Assembly: GCA_964614945.1 (NCBI GenBank)
Contig: CAZTNW010000001.1
Span: 372,001 to 436,000, forward strand
Direction: 5' to 3'
DNA length: 64,000 bases
Source of the DNA: CAZTNW01 sp964614945
GTDB taxonomy: Bacteria > Caldisericota > JANLFM01
In this document: one piece after another, positions 41,579-50,455 of the stretch
How positions within the stretch are numbered: the stretch's first letter is position 1
How the letters are laid out: every line of letters starts with the position of its first letter
The notes under the pieces: generated by a model
What the model saw: the letters and a program-made list of their open reading frames with translations, nothing else
Databases searched by the model: none
What the model was told of the DNA's origin: nothing
Program-made: the position numbers and the translations under genes

Positions 41579-42508
41579 TCAATTCTTTGTCGTAGGGGAA
41601 GCTGGATGTCTCTTCCTACGAAAGGTCAGCCATACCAGGAAGATGATGAGGACAATCAGAGCCAGGATGGGTATAGCGACAGCGAGGAAGGCTAAAATGC
41701 CAGTAGCGCTCGTGAGGAAGAGATCCCAGATTTTTTGCCAGACCGAAGGTTCTTTGCTCTCTATAATCAGCTCTCCCTCCTGGCGCAGGGTGATCTGGAT
41801 GGTCGAATAGTCGCTGGTCTTTTTCAGATATTCCAGTCGGCCCTTGATCTCATTAATCTGCCGGTCGATAGGCTCGAGAAACTGTCGAACCTTGATAATC
41901 TCATCCAAGGTGGTCGCCCTGTCGAGAAGGAGAAGGGCAGCCGTCCTCTCGGCTTCCCAATGGGTTAAATCGAGCTGCAGGTCATGGTGTTCCTGAGTGA
42001 CATCCTGAGCGGAGGATTGGACAGAAGCTACTTTAGCTAGAGACTCCAGCTCCTTCATCATTCTCGAGAACTCACCCACAGGAACGACCACAATCAAGTA
42101 AGCTTCCTCGTATTTTTCTAATTGAGAGAATTGTGAGCTCTGCACGAATCCGCCTCTTGCTTCTATGAGAGCTGTAATGTGGCTGACGCTATCCTTGAGC
42201 TTACCCTGCTCTACTCTCAGGTCGAGGGAGCCGGTTTTTACAATCCGCTGCTCGAAGGAAAGAGGTTCAGAACCGGCAAGGGAAAAGGCAGAGGTAGCTA
42301 TTACCTCTTGTTCGAGAATCGAGGATCTCGCTTCCGCTCCGAGCTCTCCGGACGGATCCGGGGCGGGAAGATTAGCGAAAAGCCGAGGGGGCTCTTTCAA
42401 AACAGCCTGGTCTTTAGTTTCTTCTTCCAGCATCGAGCGCCCGAGGAAGAAGCCTCCCACCAGCATAGCTACCACAACCAGTGATATTATGACAATTTTC
42501 CATTTCAT
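41579..42508 (-). CDS. DUF4349-domain membrane-anchored protein
   Basis: A 309-residue protein. An N-terminal transmembrane helix or signal anchor (about 5-25) is followed by the DUF4349 domain, which starts with RIVKTGSLDLRVEQGKLKD and contains GGFVQSSQ, a coiled-coil stretch and SDYSTIQITLRQ. A C-terminal transmembrane segment (about 270-295) and a basic tail follow. DUF4349 proteins are predicted envelope proteins of unknown role, possibly sensing or structural. ATG preceded by GGAGGTG. Ends at a strong terminator. Divergent from the small coiled-coil gene. Confidence 0.88.
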   Translation of the reverse strand: MKWKIVIISLVVVAMLVGGFFLGRSMLEEETKDQAVLKEPPRLFANLPAPDPSGELGAEARSSILEQEVIATSAFSLAGSEPLSFEQRIVKTGSLDLRVEQGKLKDSVSHITALIEARGGFVQSSQFSQLEKYEEAYLIVVVPVGEFSRMMKELESLAKVASVQSSAQDVTQEHHDLQLDLTHWEAERTAALLLLDRATTLDEIIKVRQFLEPIDRQINEIKGRLEYLKKTSDYSTIQITLRQEGELIIESKEPSVWQKIWDLFLTSATGILAFLAVAIPILALIVLIIFLVWLTFRRKRHPASPTTKN

Positions 42509-42649
42509 TTTTGCTGCACCTCCAGTTAATAAGACGGAAGGGATGAGAATTGGTTCCCTCCTGTGAAGGAAGTAGTTCGCCCTCCAATTGGCTCCTTTTT
42601 CCTCCTGTGTTAATCTAAGCGAAACAAGGATCTGGGAAGGAGAGCAAGC

Positions 42650-42967
42650 ATGAAATGGTTCTGGCGGGCTTCTCTCATCGTGTTTCTAGTCGGAGGCACT
42701 TTTGCCTCGCTCTGGCTCCTGAGGGTCACACCTCTGCAGACAGAGTTGGCAGCGGCAGAAATTCAGATAAAGAACCTGGAGGCTCAGCTGAAATTGGTAC
42801 AGATGGAACTTCAGGAGAAGGACGATTGGCTACAGAAAGCAGAAAAAGAATTGGCTGAGAAAGAGAAAGCCCTCACCAGTGTTGAAACCGAGCTCCTGAG
42901 GCTCCAGGAGAAAATCTCTGATTTAGAGCAACAGCTCGAAGAGATTCAAACTCCTGGGAGGGGTTAA
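42650..42967 (+). CDS. Small membrane-anchored coiled-coil protein
   Basis: A 105-residue protein with one N-terminal transmembrane helix (about residues 5-25). An almost continuous heptad-rich coiled coil (about 32-100) follows, rich in E, L, K and Q. The type resembles small anchored FtsB/FtsL- or lysis-like proteins, but no family is recognised. GGAAGGAGAG precedes the ATG. It is divergent from the DUF4349 gene, and both encode anchored coiled-coil proteins, which may mean a shared envelope role. Confidence 0.7.
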   Translation: MKWFWRASLIVFLVGGTFASLWLLRVTPLQTELAAAEIQIKNLEAQLKLVQMELQEKDDWLQKAEKELAEKEKALTSVETELLRLQEKISDLEQQLEEIQTPGRG

Positions 42968-43030
42968 TACTCCCTGCCGCTTCTTACAATCAGAGTGTCC
43001 CTTCTCTTTCTGGCAGCTTTGTTTCCTCAG

Positions 43031-43540
43031 TCACTGAGGGGAAATAGACTTCTTTCCGCTCCAACCGAGGACGCACACACGACCAATAGTTGTTTTTTCG
43101 ATGCGCCGGAGTCTTTCTGGCGAGATTACATTCGGGTCAAGTCTCCCCAGTAGATCGCCTGGATCCTTCTCTAACTGCTCGACCATCATCCGCAAAATAC
43201 GGCACTTTTCCTCAAGGTCCGGAATGAACTCTACCTTTCCTTTAAATTGAACGGTGTGGTAATCGTGATCGCATTTACCTGAAAGGTAGCCGCAGTCCTC
43301 CAGTACCTGACCCCAAACGACGGGATTTTCTTTCCAGATCTCCATTTTTTTTCCCTCGCTGGCGCAGTGAAAATAAAAGCAATTCTGGTTCTCGTCGAAA
43401 GCGTAGTTCATCGTGACTATATAGGGTTCCCGACCATCGGAAAGTGCGAGGGTCATGATCTTCTGCCTCCGGATAATAATCCGGAGTTCATCCTCCTCCT
43501 CGATAGCTCTCTCTGCCCTTCTTACATGGTACCTTTCCAT
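43031..43540 (-). CDS. Pyridoxamine 5'-phosphate oxidase-like flavin-binding protein (NimA-like)
   Basis: The ~169-residue protein has the split-barrel FMN-binding fold of the PNPOx-like/NimA group: an N-terminal MTLALSDGREPYIVTMNYAFDENQNCFYFHCASEGKK core (about 23-60). Members bind FMN, haem or F420 and include nitroimidazole reductases; the substrate is unknown. ATG 43540 with AAGGGAAGGG upstream is preferred over GTG 43567, which would overlap the guaA stop. It follows guaA by 17 bp on the same strand and is probably co-transcribed. Confidence 0.85.
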   Translation of the reverse strand: MERYHVRRAERAIEEEDELRIIIRRQKIMTLALSDGREPYIVTMNYAFDENQNCFYFHCASEGKKMEIWKENPVVWGQVLEDCGYLSGKCDHDYHTVQFKGKVEFIPDLEEKCRILRMMVEQLEKDPGDLLGRLDPNVISPERLRRIEKTTIGRVCVLGWSGKKSISPQ

Positions 43541-43557
43541 TTTGCCCGCCCTTCCCT

Positions 43558-45093
43558 TTACTCCCACTCGATCGTTGCCGGAGGTTTGCTCGTTATATCG
43601 TATACTACCCGAGTTACTTGAGGCACTTCGTTTGTGATTCGACGAGAAACTCGGGCAAGGAGGTCAAAAGGGAGTGGGAACCAATCCGCGGTCATGAAGT
43701 CGCTTGTATGAACTGCCCGGAGAGCAAGAACGTAGCCATAAGCCCTCCTGTCTCCCATCACTCCTACTGCTCGGGCCGAAAGAAGAACAGCAAAGTACTG
43801 ATCCGGACATTCTTTCTGGGGAAGCTGGCTCAATTCCTGGTGAAAGATGTTATCCGCCCGCCTGAGCACCTCCAGCTTTTCCTCAGTCACCTCTCCCAAT
43901 ATTCTCACTGCCAGTCCCGGGCCGGGGAAAGGCTGCCGGGAGACAAGCTCCTCTCTTAACCCTAAAAGCCGGCCCAGCTCCCTAACCTCGTCTTTAAATA
44001 GGTTGCTCAGGGGCTCCAGGAGCTCGAAGGGAAGAACATCGGGCAATCCTCCCACATTATGGTGCGTTTTAATTTTATCAGCCCGCTCCCTCCCTTTCCC
44101 TCTGCTCTCCACGACATCAGGATAGATGGTGCCCTGGGCTAAAAAGCTAAATGGCCCCAACTTCTGAGCCTCGCGTGCGAATATTTCGACGAATAGTTTG
44201 CCAATCTGCCTGCGTTTTTCCTCGGGATCCAGAACACGGCTCAGATGGGAAAGGAATTCTTCTCGCGCATCGACCACATGCACCTCAATTCCCGCCCTCT
44301 TCAGAGTAAGCTCTACCTCCTCCCGTTCTTTGAAGCGAAGGAGGCCGGTGTCGACAAAAAGGCAGGCAAATTGACCGGGGATCGCCCGCTGCAGGAGAAA
44401 GGAAACAACTGCGGAATCGATTCCACCGGATAGCGCGCAGAGAACCCTGCGATCACCCACTCTTTCACGGATTTCCCTGATGCATTCATCGAGGAAAGAG
44501 GACGAGTTCCAGGAGGGCGAAAGGTTCGCCACCCGGAAGAGAAAGTTACGCAGAATCTGCTGTCCAAACTGGGTGTGTTCTACTTCGGGGTGGAACTGGA
44601 GACCGAGGATCCTTCCATCTGCAGAGGACAGGCCGGCAATGGGTGAATTTACTGTGCGTCCGATAGAACGATAACCTGCAGGTAATGACTGCACTCGGTC
44701 TCCATGACTCATCCAAACCGAAAAGGAGCGAGGTAGGCCACAAAAAAGCGCGTGGTCCTCGGTGCGCTCAAATTCCACTCCACCGAATTCTCCTTTGTCC
44801 CCCACCTCGACCTTGCCTCCGAGATGGAAAACGAGGAGCTGCATACCATAGCAAATTCCCAGAATAGGAAGGTTTAGCTCAAGGAGCTGAGGCGATAATT
44901 TCAAGGAACCATCTTCCCATACCGAATCCGGTCCTCCAGAGAGAATGTAGGCCACCGGCTCCAGGTTAGGAAAATTCCTCAACGAAAAATCGGGGGGCAC
45001 GAGCTCAGCGTAAACTCCTTCCTCTCGTAAACGGCGGGTTATGAGCTGGCTGTACTGTGAACCATAGTCCAGGACGAATACGGCCTGCCTCAT
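43558..45093 (-). CDS. guaA: GMP synthase (glutamine-hydrolysing)
   Basis: GuaA aminates XMP to GMP. The 511-residue protein has the class I glutaminase at the N-terminus (nucleophile in GICYGMQLL, His-Glu in LQFHPEVEH). The ATP pyrophosphatase P-loop LSGGIDSAVVSFLL comes next, and the C-terminal dimerisation domain ends in TSKPPATIEWE. Start ATG 45093 begins MRQAVFVLDYGSQ, normal for the family; an upstream open extension overlaps the xpt remnant in another frame and was rejected. It lies right after a truncated xpt gene. Confidence 0.96.
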   Translation of the reverse strand: MRQAVFVLDYGSQYSQLITRRLREEGVYAELVPPDFSLRNFPNLEPVAYILSGGPDSVWEDGSLKLSPQLLELNLPILGICYGMQLLVFHLGGKVEVGDKGEFGGVEFERTEDHALFCGLPRSFSVWMSHGDRVQSLPAGYRSIGRTVNSPIAGLSSADGRILGLQFHPEVEHTQFGQQILRNFLFRVANLSPSWNSSSFLDECIREIRERVGDRRVLCALSGGIDSAVVSFLLQRAIPGQFACLFVDTGLLRFKEREEVELTLKRAGIEVHVVDAREEFLSHLSRVLDPEEKRRQIGKLFVEIFAREAQKLGPFSFLAQGTIYPDVVESRGKGRERADKIKTHHNVGGLPDVLPFELLEPLSNLFKDEVRELGRLLGLREELVSRQPFPGPGLAVRILGEVTEEKLEVLRRADNIFHQELSQLPQKECPDQYFAVLLSARAVGVMGDRRAYGYVLALRAVHTSDFMTADWFPLPFDLLARVSRRITNEVPQVTRVVYDITSKPPATIEWE

Positions 45094-45118
45094 GCCTCGA
45101 CCTCGATCTTCCTGTATC

Positions 45119-45463
45119 TCATTGCGACAATTCGAGCCAGACTGAAGAAGCCTGGGATTCCTTGGTGTGGGAGGGAACGGTTGTGAGAGATATGTCTGTG
45201 GACATAGTAATCGGCCTGTGCTTGTGGGCAAAAACCACTGGTATTTTAAGTTCAAGCGCTGTCATCAAGGCTGGAGCCATACCGGAGATCTCCGCAGCGA
45301 GAACCTTGGTCGCCTTAAAGGGACTGAAGTATCGAGTGAGCTCTCGTCCGCAAAAGAACGAGAGCATGGCATCCACCTCGTGATTGAGAAATCCGTCTAC
45401 TTTTAGGACACCGTTACCTAAGTCCTCCCTCTCCTTCATGATTCGCTGCTTGAGCTCCTTCAT
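45119..45463 (-). pseudogene. xpt: Xanthine phosphoribosyltransferase, C-terminally truncated
   Basis: The 114-residue frame matches the first ~60% of Xpt: KQRIMKEREDLGNGVLKVDGFLNHEVD, then ATKVLAAEISGMAPALMTALELKIPVVFA and PSHTKESQASSV. Full Xpt is about 190 residues. The PRPP-binding segment (VLIIDDFLA-like), needed for catalysis, is absent from all frames before guaA. A deletion therefore seems to have joined the gene to the guaA leader. The start has AAGGAGG. Unless the fragment has a new role, it should be inactive. No purine riboswitch was seen in its leader. Confidence 0.72.
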
Positions 45464-45631
45464 CGCGTATCCTCCTTTAAGGGGCAGCTCTCTGTCAGAA
45501 TATTGGCACAGCCCTCCTTGTTTTGTAAATCCTGGTTTGCAATGAAGGTAGAAAAGGGGGTTTAATTCATTTATCTGCTTTAAGGCCCCAAAGGAGAAAC
45601 CAAAAAACTACGGAAGGTAGTCAAAAGAGAA

Positions 45632-46519
45632 ATGCGGATAGCTTTAATTATTAATCCTATCGCAGGCGGGGGTCGAGCGAAAAAACTGGCCCCGATTGCA
45701 ATTGAAAGACTGAAACAGGCTGGGTGTCAAGTAGAAGTCATAGAAAGCCAACGGGCAGGGGCTTCTACTGAGCTTGCGCGAGCGGCGGCAAAGGAATGTA
45801 AGCTTGTCGTGGCCTGCGGGGGCGATGGAACCGTACTCGAGGTCTTAAACGGTATCGTGGAGACCGAGGCCACCTTAGGAGTCCTCCCCTGGGGTCGAGG
45901 GAATGACGTCGCCAAAGACCTTGGCCTTCCGCAAGGAGTGGAAGAGCCAATCCGCACGCTGATCGATGGTAGTCCCCGCCGCGTGGACGCCGTCGAAACT
46001 AACGGGAAGTATTTTCTGGGTGTGGGCGGGTTGGGTCTCGATGCCCAGGCAGCTGTAATGGGAAACAAGTACCGTAAAGTTCTCTTCTCTGATTTCATCG
46101 CCTACCAAATTCTGCCTCTATTCATCTTCTTCTCCTATCCGCCTTTCCCAGTGGAGGTCAAAGTAGATGAAGACCTCTTCGTCTATGAAGGCACTTTCCT
46201 AGTTTCCGTGGGGAATACCAGCACTTATTCACGAGGAATGCGCATTCTCCCTAACGCTTCTTATACGGATGGAAAACTCGACTTATGCATCACCACTGCG
46301 CCATCTCGCTTCCACCTCTTCAAGCTCTATAGTCAAGTCTTCTCTGGCCAGCACATCAAAGATCCAGGCGTTCACTATTTTCAGGCCTCTCAAGTGAAAG
46401 TGCGGGCCTTGAATGGAGCCACAGTGCACTTTTTCGCGGATGGGGAAATCCTCGGTACCCTCCCTGCCGAATTCCGCATTGCACCGGGAAGAGCAAGAAT
46501 TCAATCGCGGAAGGGGTAG
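45632..46519 (+). CDS. Diacylglycerol/lipid kinase family protein
   Basis: A 295-residue DagK/YegS-type lipid kinase. The N-terminal domain has NPIAGGGRA (about 8-16) and the nucleotide-binding GGDGTVLEVLNGI (near 63). The LPWGRGNDVAKDLGLP segment follows, where most members have LP.GTGND. The C-terminal beta domain contains GVGGLGLDAQA. It probably phosphorylates diacylglycerol or a related lipid at the inner membrane. It is followed after four bases by a PlsY-like gene, which suggests a joint lipid-synthesis role. Confidence 0.9.
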   Translation: MRIALIINPIAGGGRAKKLAPIAIERLKQAGCQVEVIESQRAGASTELARAAAKECKLVVACGGDGTVLEVLNGIVETEATLGVLPWGRGNDVAKDLGLPQGVEEPIRTLIDGSPRRVDAVETNGKYFLGVGGLGLDAQAAVMGNKYRKVLFSDFIAYQILPLFIFFSYPPFPVEVKVDEDLFVYEGTFLVSVGNTSTYSRGMRILPNASYTDGKLDLCITTAPSRFHLFKLYSQVFSGQHIKDPGVHYFQASQVKVRALNGATVHFFADGEILGTLPAEFRIAPGRARIQSRKG

Positions 46520-46523
46520 AGAA

Positions 46524-47123
46524 TTGGTCGAGTTCTTTCTTATTCTGGGAAGTTATCTGGTTGGTTCATTGAATTTTGCCATAATCTTCAGCCGCTTGAA
46601 GGGGTCGGACATCCGAACAAAAGATCATGCGGGTGGTTCCGGGATTTTCCGTCAATATGGGGCGTTTGCTGGATTAACAGTGGCTTTTCTGGATATCCTT
46701 AAGGGGGTGGCGGTGGGAGCGGCCTGCCTTCTCCTGAAGGTGCCTCCCTGGGCCGTTATGTTGGCAGGAGTTGCCGTCGTAGCCGGTCATGACTGGCCTC
46801 TTTACTTCGGGTTTCAAGGAGGTGGAGGATTAAGCACGCTCTTCGGCTTTCTCATTGTCATCTATCCCCTAGATATCTCGCTTTTCACCGCTGGGACTTT
46901 CCTCCTCGCCTTAATCTTCTGGCAAACTCCTTTAGGCCGTATAGGACGTCACTTAGGGAACCCCATTCCCGCCGCCGCGGTCTTCGGCATCCTAGCTCTC
47001 TTCGTCTTCTTCCTCGTTCGCTACGGCTTCCTCTACGCCGGTTGTACAGTCCTTATCTTAGGCTTGATGATGGGAATCCGCCGCCTTACAGTAAGGCTGC
47101 ATGATGAGAGGTCAAAAAACTGA
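46524..47123 (+). CDS. Divergent PlsY-like glycerol-3-phosphate acyltransferase
   Basis: The ~199-residue membrane protein has the PlsY fold, which acylates glycerol 3-phosphate from acyl phosphate. The N-terminal GSYLVGSLNFAIIFSRL and GHDWPLYFGFQGGGGLST are recognisable. Family motifs are changed: GSGN.GATN-like becomes GGSGIFRQYG, and the GGKG loop is GGGG. Loss of the loop lysine raises doubt about normal catalysis. A TTG start at 46524 behind GGAAGGGG, just after the kinase stop, gives the family-like N-terminus; the longer ATG start at 46413 overlaps the kinase gene. Confidence 0.78.
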   Translation: MVEFFLILGSYLVGSLNFAIIFSRLKGSDIRTKDHAGGSGIFRQYGAFAGLTVAFLDILKGVAVGAACLLLKVPPWAVMLAGVAVVAGHDWPLYFGFQGGGGLSTLFGFLIVIYPLDISLFTAGTFLLALIFWQTPLGRIGRHLGNPIPAAAVFGILALFVFFLVRYGFLYAGCTVLILGLMMGIRRLTVRLHDERSKN

Positions 47124-47454
47124 AGAATGCGCCTGCTGACCTGATGCTCGCCAGATCGTGACGATGTGCATGGGCATACCACCTCTATCAGATTAGGCAG
47201 AGAACTAGGGCAAATCTCGAACGCCGAGCTTTTCCCCCTAGATCAGCCTCCCCGCGCGACACCTGGCGTTTTCTTGTTCTTTAGGCAGCTTATCGGAACG
47301 CTCTAGCGGGAACAGGAGAACTTCGCCGCCGGTCCTGCTTAACCGCAGACCAGTCTTATGCTTTTTCCTCGAGAGCTGACCTGACTGGACAAAATTAAGC
47401 CAATTCCTGGAAAATATCTCTGGCGCAGTTCTCTTATCGAGAAAGGAGGGCACG
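47124..47454. other. Gap with no recognised gene
   Basis: The stretch is 331 bp. A minus-strand open frame covers part of it and extends into the next gene, but it has no ribosome site or family resemblance. AAAGGAGGG at about 47441 precedes the downstream start. Nothing else was seen. Confidence 0.5.
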
Positions 47455-48126
47455 ATGGAAAAGGAATGGAAGGGAAGCTTCAAGACTATCGTCAGCGTTC
47501 TCATCGCCCTGGTCGCCGTTTCTGGTGCTTTCGTGGCCTGGAGGGCCTCTCAGGCACAAGACCGGGCTTCAGCGCTGGACTCAGCAGGTATCAAGGCTGC
47601 TTTGAATTCGGCCAACGCAGAGATCAGTGTCTCTTCTCAGCTCTATTTGAACCAGTACTCCTTCGATTCGTACTTCCTCCGCTACCAGTCCGCGCAGTAT
47701 CTTGCGGAAAGCCGAACCAGGATACCGACTTCCCTGGAGGGTGACCCCAACGTGGTAGACTCCCTCTTTTTCCAGCAGATGCGCGAGATCAATCGAGCCG
47801 CCCTTTCCCGCGATCTAGTGGATCCTAATTACCTCAAGGAGGTGGACGACGACATGGAGTTCGAGGTGGAACGCCTCCGTCGGGCGGCGTGGTCAGAAAT
47901 CGCCACTGTAGAAGATTTAGACCCGAGCAAGTCTTTTACACAGGCTGACCTGGCGCGGGAAGAAGTTTCGAACCTGGTCTTGGCCGCGGTAGTCCTGAGC
48001 GCTTCCCTGATTTTCTTTACGGCCTCTCTGATAACTGCTGGCAGCGCAAAATTCCTCTGGGTTAGCTTAGGGATCCTCATTTATGGTTCGGGGGTCCTTG
48101 CCGCATTCATACAGCCCTTCGCGTAG
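47455..48126 (+). CDS. Membrane protein of unknown function, paralogue of next gene
   Basis: Not recognised. The 223-residue protein has an N-terminal transmembrane helix (about 8-30), an ~130-residue soluble part rich in Ser, Glu and Arg, and two C-terminal helices (about 175-220). Its plan and the KEWKGSFKTIVSVLIALVAVSGAFVAW start resemble the first 230 residues of the next gene (KTYKNIISLVIAITTFLGSFYAF), so the two look like a tandem duplication. GGAGGG precedes the ATG, and the gap to the next gene is 9 bp. Confidence 0.75.
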   Translation: MEKEWKGSFKTIVSVLIALVAVSGAFVAWRASQAQDRASALDSAGIKAALNSANAEISVSSQLYLNQYSFDSYFLRYQSAQYLAESRTRIPTSLEGDPNVVDSLFFQQMREINRAALSRDLVDPNYLKEVDDDMEFEVERLRRAAWSEIATVEDLDPSKSFTQADLAREEVSNLVLAAVVLSASLIFFTASLITAGSAKFLWVSLGILIYGSGVLAAFIQPFA

Positions 48127-48135
48127 GTACGGGAG

Positions 48136-49824
48136 ATGAACGAGAAAACGTACAAGAATATCATCTCCCTGGTTATCGCCATTACCACCTTCCTCGGAAG
48201 TTTCTACGCCTTCTTGCAGGTTGACGCCAATATGCTGGCTTCCATCGCTTCACGCGATAACCGCGTTCTGGCCATCGAGTCCATAGCCTTAAGCGCCCGA
48301 ACCTACAGCGACTGGAATCGCGAGTACGGGCTGGCTAATGAATATAAAGCCCTCTCCGAGTTGAAACTCCTGGAATCCATTTTTCCTACGGAAGGAAAGC
48401 CTGCAGAAGAACTTCTGAGCTCGCTCGAGCAAGAAAGATTGGCTGTACTGATGGAAGCAATCCGTCCTCTGGGGGCCTCGCTTTCTTCTCCCTACTTCAA
48501 TGAACAACTGCAAACCTCCGACCTCTTTCAGCTCCTCGTCGACAAAAACCTGGTTCCGCTGGCTCAGCTCACGGAAAAGCAGGAGTGGAAAAAAGAGGAG
48601 GCGTCTTTCTGGAACAATAAAGGAAATTCCTACCTTCTGGCGATCACCATTCTGGCCGTTTCTCTCTTCCTCTTTGCGCTTTCGCTCACAATCAGCGGGC
48701 GAATGCGCTTGATTTTCACTGCAGCGGGGTTGCTGCTCGTCTTCGCGGTTCTGGCTTTCACTCTCACTGCATTTTCCTCCCCCTTTGCGCGTCCATCGGA
48801 GGAAGCCATCGCTGCTTTTAGCAAGGCCTACGGCCAGGTCCAATACGCCTCCACGGCAGAACTTCTCTCTTACCATTCTCTAGTTGGCCCTCTAGTAGAT
48901 CAATCAATTATGGATGCCGACAGGGCCATAGCTTATTTCCCGGACTACGGCTCAGCCTACGAATGGAGGGCGATAGCTCGCATGGTTAAGGGGGAAGCCT
49001 TCTTTTTCCGCGGAGAAGCGAGGGAAAAGGTGAAGACCGAGCTGGATGCTGCCATCCTCGATTTCAGGCGAGCAATCGAGTTGGGGAAAAAAGATCTCTA
49101 CAGTACTTCAAGTCTGGGCTGGACTCTCTACCTTAATGGAGATATAGCAGGCTCCCTCGCCTCTCTTAATCAAGCTTTGTCAATCGCTCCTGATCAATAT
49201 TTCGGCCTTAATATGTACAGAAGCCTCGTCCTACTCTCCTCCGGAAAAAAAGACGAGGCCCTGGCCACCCTGGAAGAAGCCATCAGCTGGTCCTTGAGCC
49301 ATCCATTAGCTTCAGACCCCCATTACTTCCGTGCTATGATCCGCAACCTCGAACGCTTGCAGGAAGCGGAGCCTCGTGAAGGGATGGAGGAGATGTCAAA
49401 GCGCTTGAAGGAGGCCTTCGTCTCTATCACTACCCTCGGTCGGGCGGATCCGCTTCCCGTTTCTTCTCAAATCTCCCCTCTCAAATTCGCTTCGGCTTCC
49501 TACAACGAGAAAGGGGAAATTAAGGATTACACCTTGCAGAACTCATTTCCTTCCGCCACATTGGAAGTCTATCTGCTTTTTGATTACGCGGGAATGAAAG
49601 ATGGCATGGGGATAGTGCAGAAGGTCTATAAGGAGGGACAGGAACTTCCACTTTACGGCAGGCTGGAAAGCTGGAGTCTTGACCAGGCCGGAAGCGCTGT
49701 CTGGAAAGTAAGCTATCCGCTTGAAGGAGCTATCAACCGCTTTCTTCCTCCGGGACGGTACCGGATAGACCTGTTTGTGGAAGGTAATTTGGTTTCAAGT
49801 GGAGAGTTCACAGTAGAGCAATAA
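48136..49824 (+). CDS. Membrane-anchored TPR-repeat protein
   Basis: A 562-residue protein. The first ~225 residues repeat the layout of the preceding gene: one N-terminal helix, a soluble stretch and two helices (about 170-220). A TPR region follows, at about 230-430, with DRAIAYFPDYGSAYEWRAIARM, AILDFRRAIELGKKDLYSTSSLGWTLYLNGD and SLNQALSIAPDQYFGLNMYRSLVLL. The end (450-562) is a predicted beta-rich domain. Probably a scaffold at the cell envelope; no function can be given. It is likely co-transcribed with the gene before it. Confidence 0.78.
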   Translation: MNEKTYKNIISLVIAITTFLGSFYAFLQVDANMLASIASRDNRVLAIESIALSARTYSDWNREYGLANEYKALSELKLLESIFPTEGKPAEELLSSLEQERLAVLMEAIRPLGASLSSPYFNEQLQTSDLFQLLVDKNLVPLAQLTEKQEWKKEEASFWNNKGNSYLLAITILAVSLFLFALSLTISGRMRLIFTAAGLLLVFAVLAFTLTAFSSPFARPSEEAIAAFSKAYGQVQYASTAELLSYHSLVGPLVDQSIMDADRAIAYFPDYGSAYEWRAIARMVKGEAFFFRGEAREKVKTELDAAILDFRRAIELGKKDLYSTSSLGWTLYLNGDIAGSLASLNQALSIAPDQYFGLNMYRSLVLLSSGKKDEALATLEEAISWSLSHPLASDPHYFRAMIRNLERLQEAEPREGMEEMSKRLKEAFVSITTLGRADPLPVSSQISPLKFASASYNEKGEIKDYTLQNSFPSATLEVYLLFDYAGMKDGMGIVQKVYKEGQELPLYGRLESWSLDQAGSAVWKVSYPLEGAINRFLPPGRYRIDLFVEGNLVSSGEFTVEQ

Positions 49825-49830
49825 ACCCCA

Positions 49831-50244
49831 CTAATCCGTTCTAAATGCCGGGACTATCGGACAGCCCTCGCACCGTTTATCTCTCATGAAGGAACAGTTG
49901 AGGCAATCTGAGCCGCAAGGCGGGCTCTCATAGGAACCCCAGGTCACGCTGACTTCACCCTCGAGGGGCCTTTCGACTTCATAGAGCGTGGCTTTTATCG
50001 CTCCGGCAAGGGAGGGATTTTCCACAGGGGCCTCGATCCACCATCGCTGAGCAAGAGGAAGGACATAAAGGTAGAGAATGCTCTTTTGCCCTTTCAGGAG
50101 ATCGGCCCGGACAAGGTGAGGACAGAATCTCATACCGGGATCGTATTCGTTGAAAGCCTGACCGGCCCTTTTCTCCGTCTCGTATTCTGCCATTAAATAA
50201 TAGAGGCCGTAGCCATCTTCGTTCAGCTTTATTTTCCTTTTCAT
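49831..50244 (-). CDS. Small protein with DUF3795-like Cys-rich tail
   Basis: A 137-residue protein. Its C-terminus CGSDCLNCSFMRDKRCEGCP is spaced like the zinc-type Cys motif of DUF3795 proteins (C-x3-C-x2-C then C-x2-C). The N-terminal ~100 residues are not recognised. The short gap to the convergent TPR gene and its own GGAG (in GAAAGGAGAATG) support it as a gene. Function unknown; a metal-binding role is inferred. Confidence 0.65.
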   Translation of the reverse strand: MKRKIKLNEDGYGLYYLMAEYETEKRAGQAFNEYDPGMRFCPHLVRADLLKGQKSILYLYVLPLAQRWWIEAPVENPSLAGAIKATLYEVERPLEGEVSVTWGSYESPPCGSDCLNCSFMRDKRCEGCPIVPAFRTD

Positions 50245-50455
50245 TCTTCATTCTCCTTTCAGAACCAAGTCCGCTTCCTTTTCTGATCAATCGCTCCCGC
50301 TTTCCTCCCTTCACCGGCTGCTGCCTGAAAACTGTGCGTAGACCTTTAGGTGATGGTATTGAAAGCTACGAGAATGATAACAGAAACGCAATAGCCCAAA
50401 AGTCCCTGCCTGCGCTTCCATTTTTAAAAGAGAGGATTTATCCTTAATATTCTGA

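Noticed and set aside
45094..45255. N-terminal extension of guaA
   Set aside because: The extra residues have no family match and overlap the xpt remnant in another frame.
45464..45631. Purine riboswitch before the xpt remnant
   Set aside because: The conserved loop sequences of the purine aptamer were not seen on the minus strand.
47238..47504. Minus-strand gene of ~88 codons
   Set aside because: No family, no ribosome site, and it overlaps the start region of the gene at 47455.
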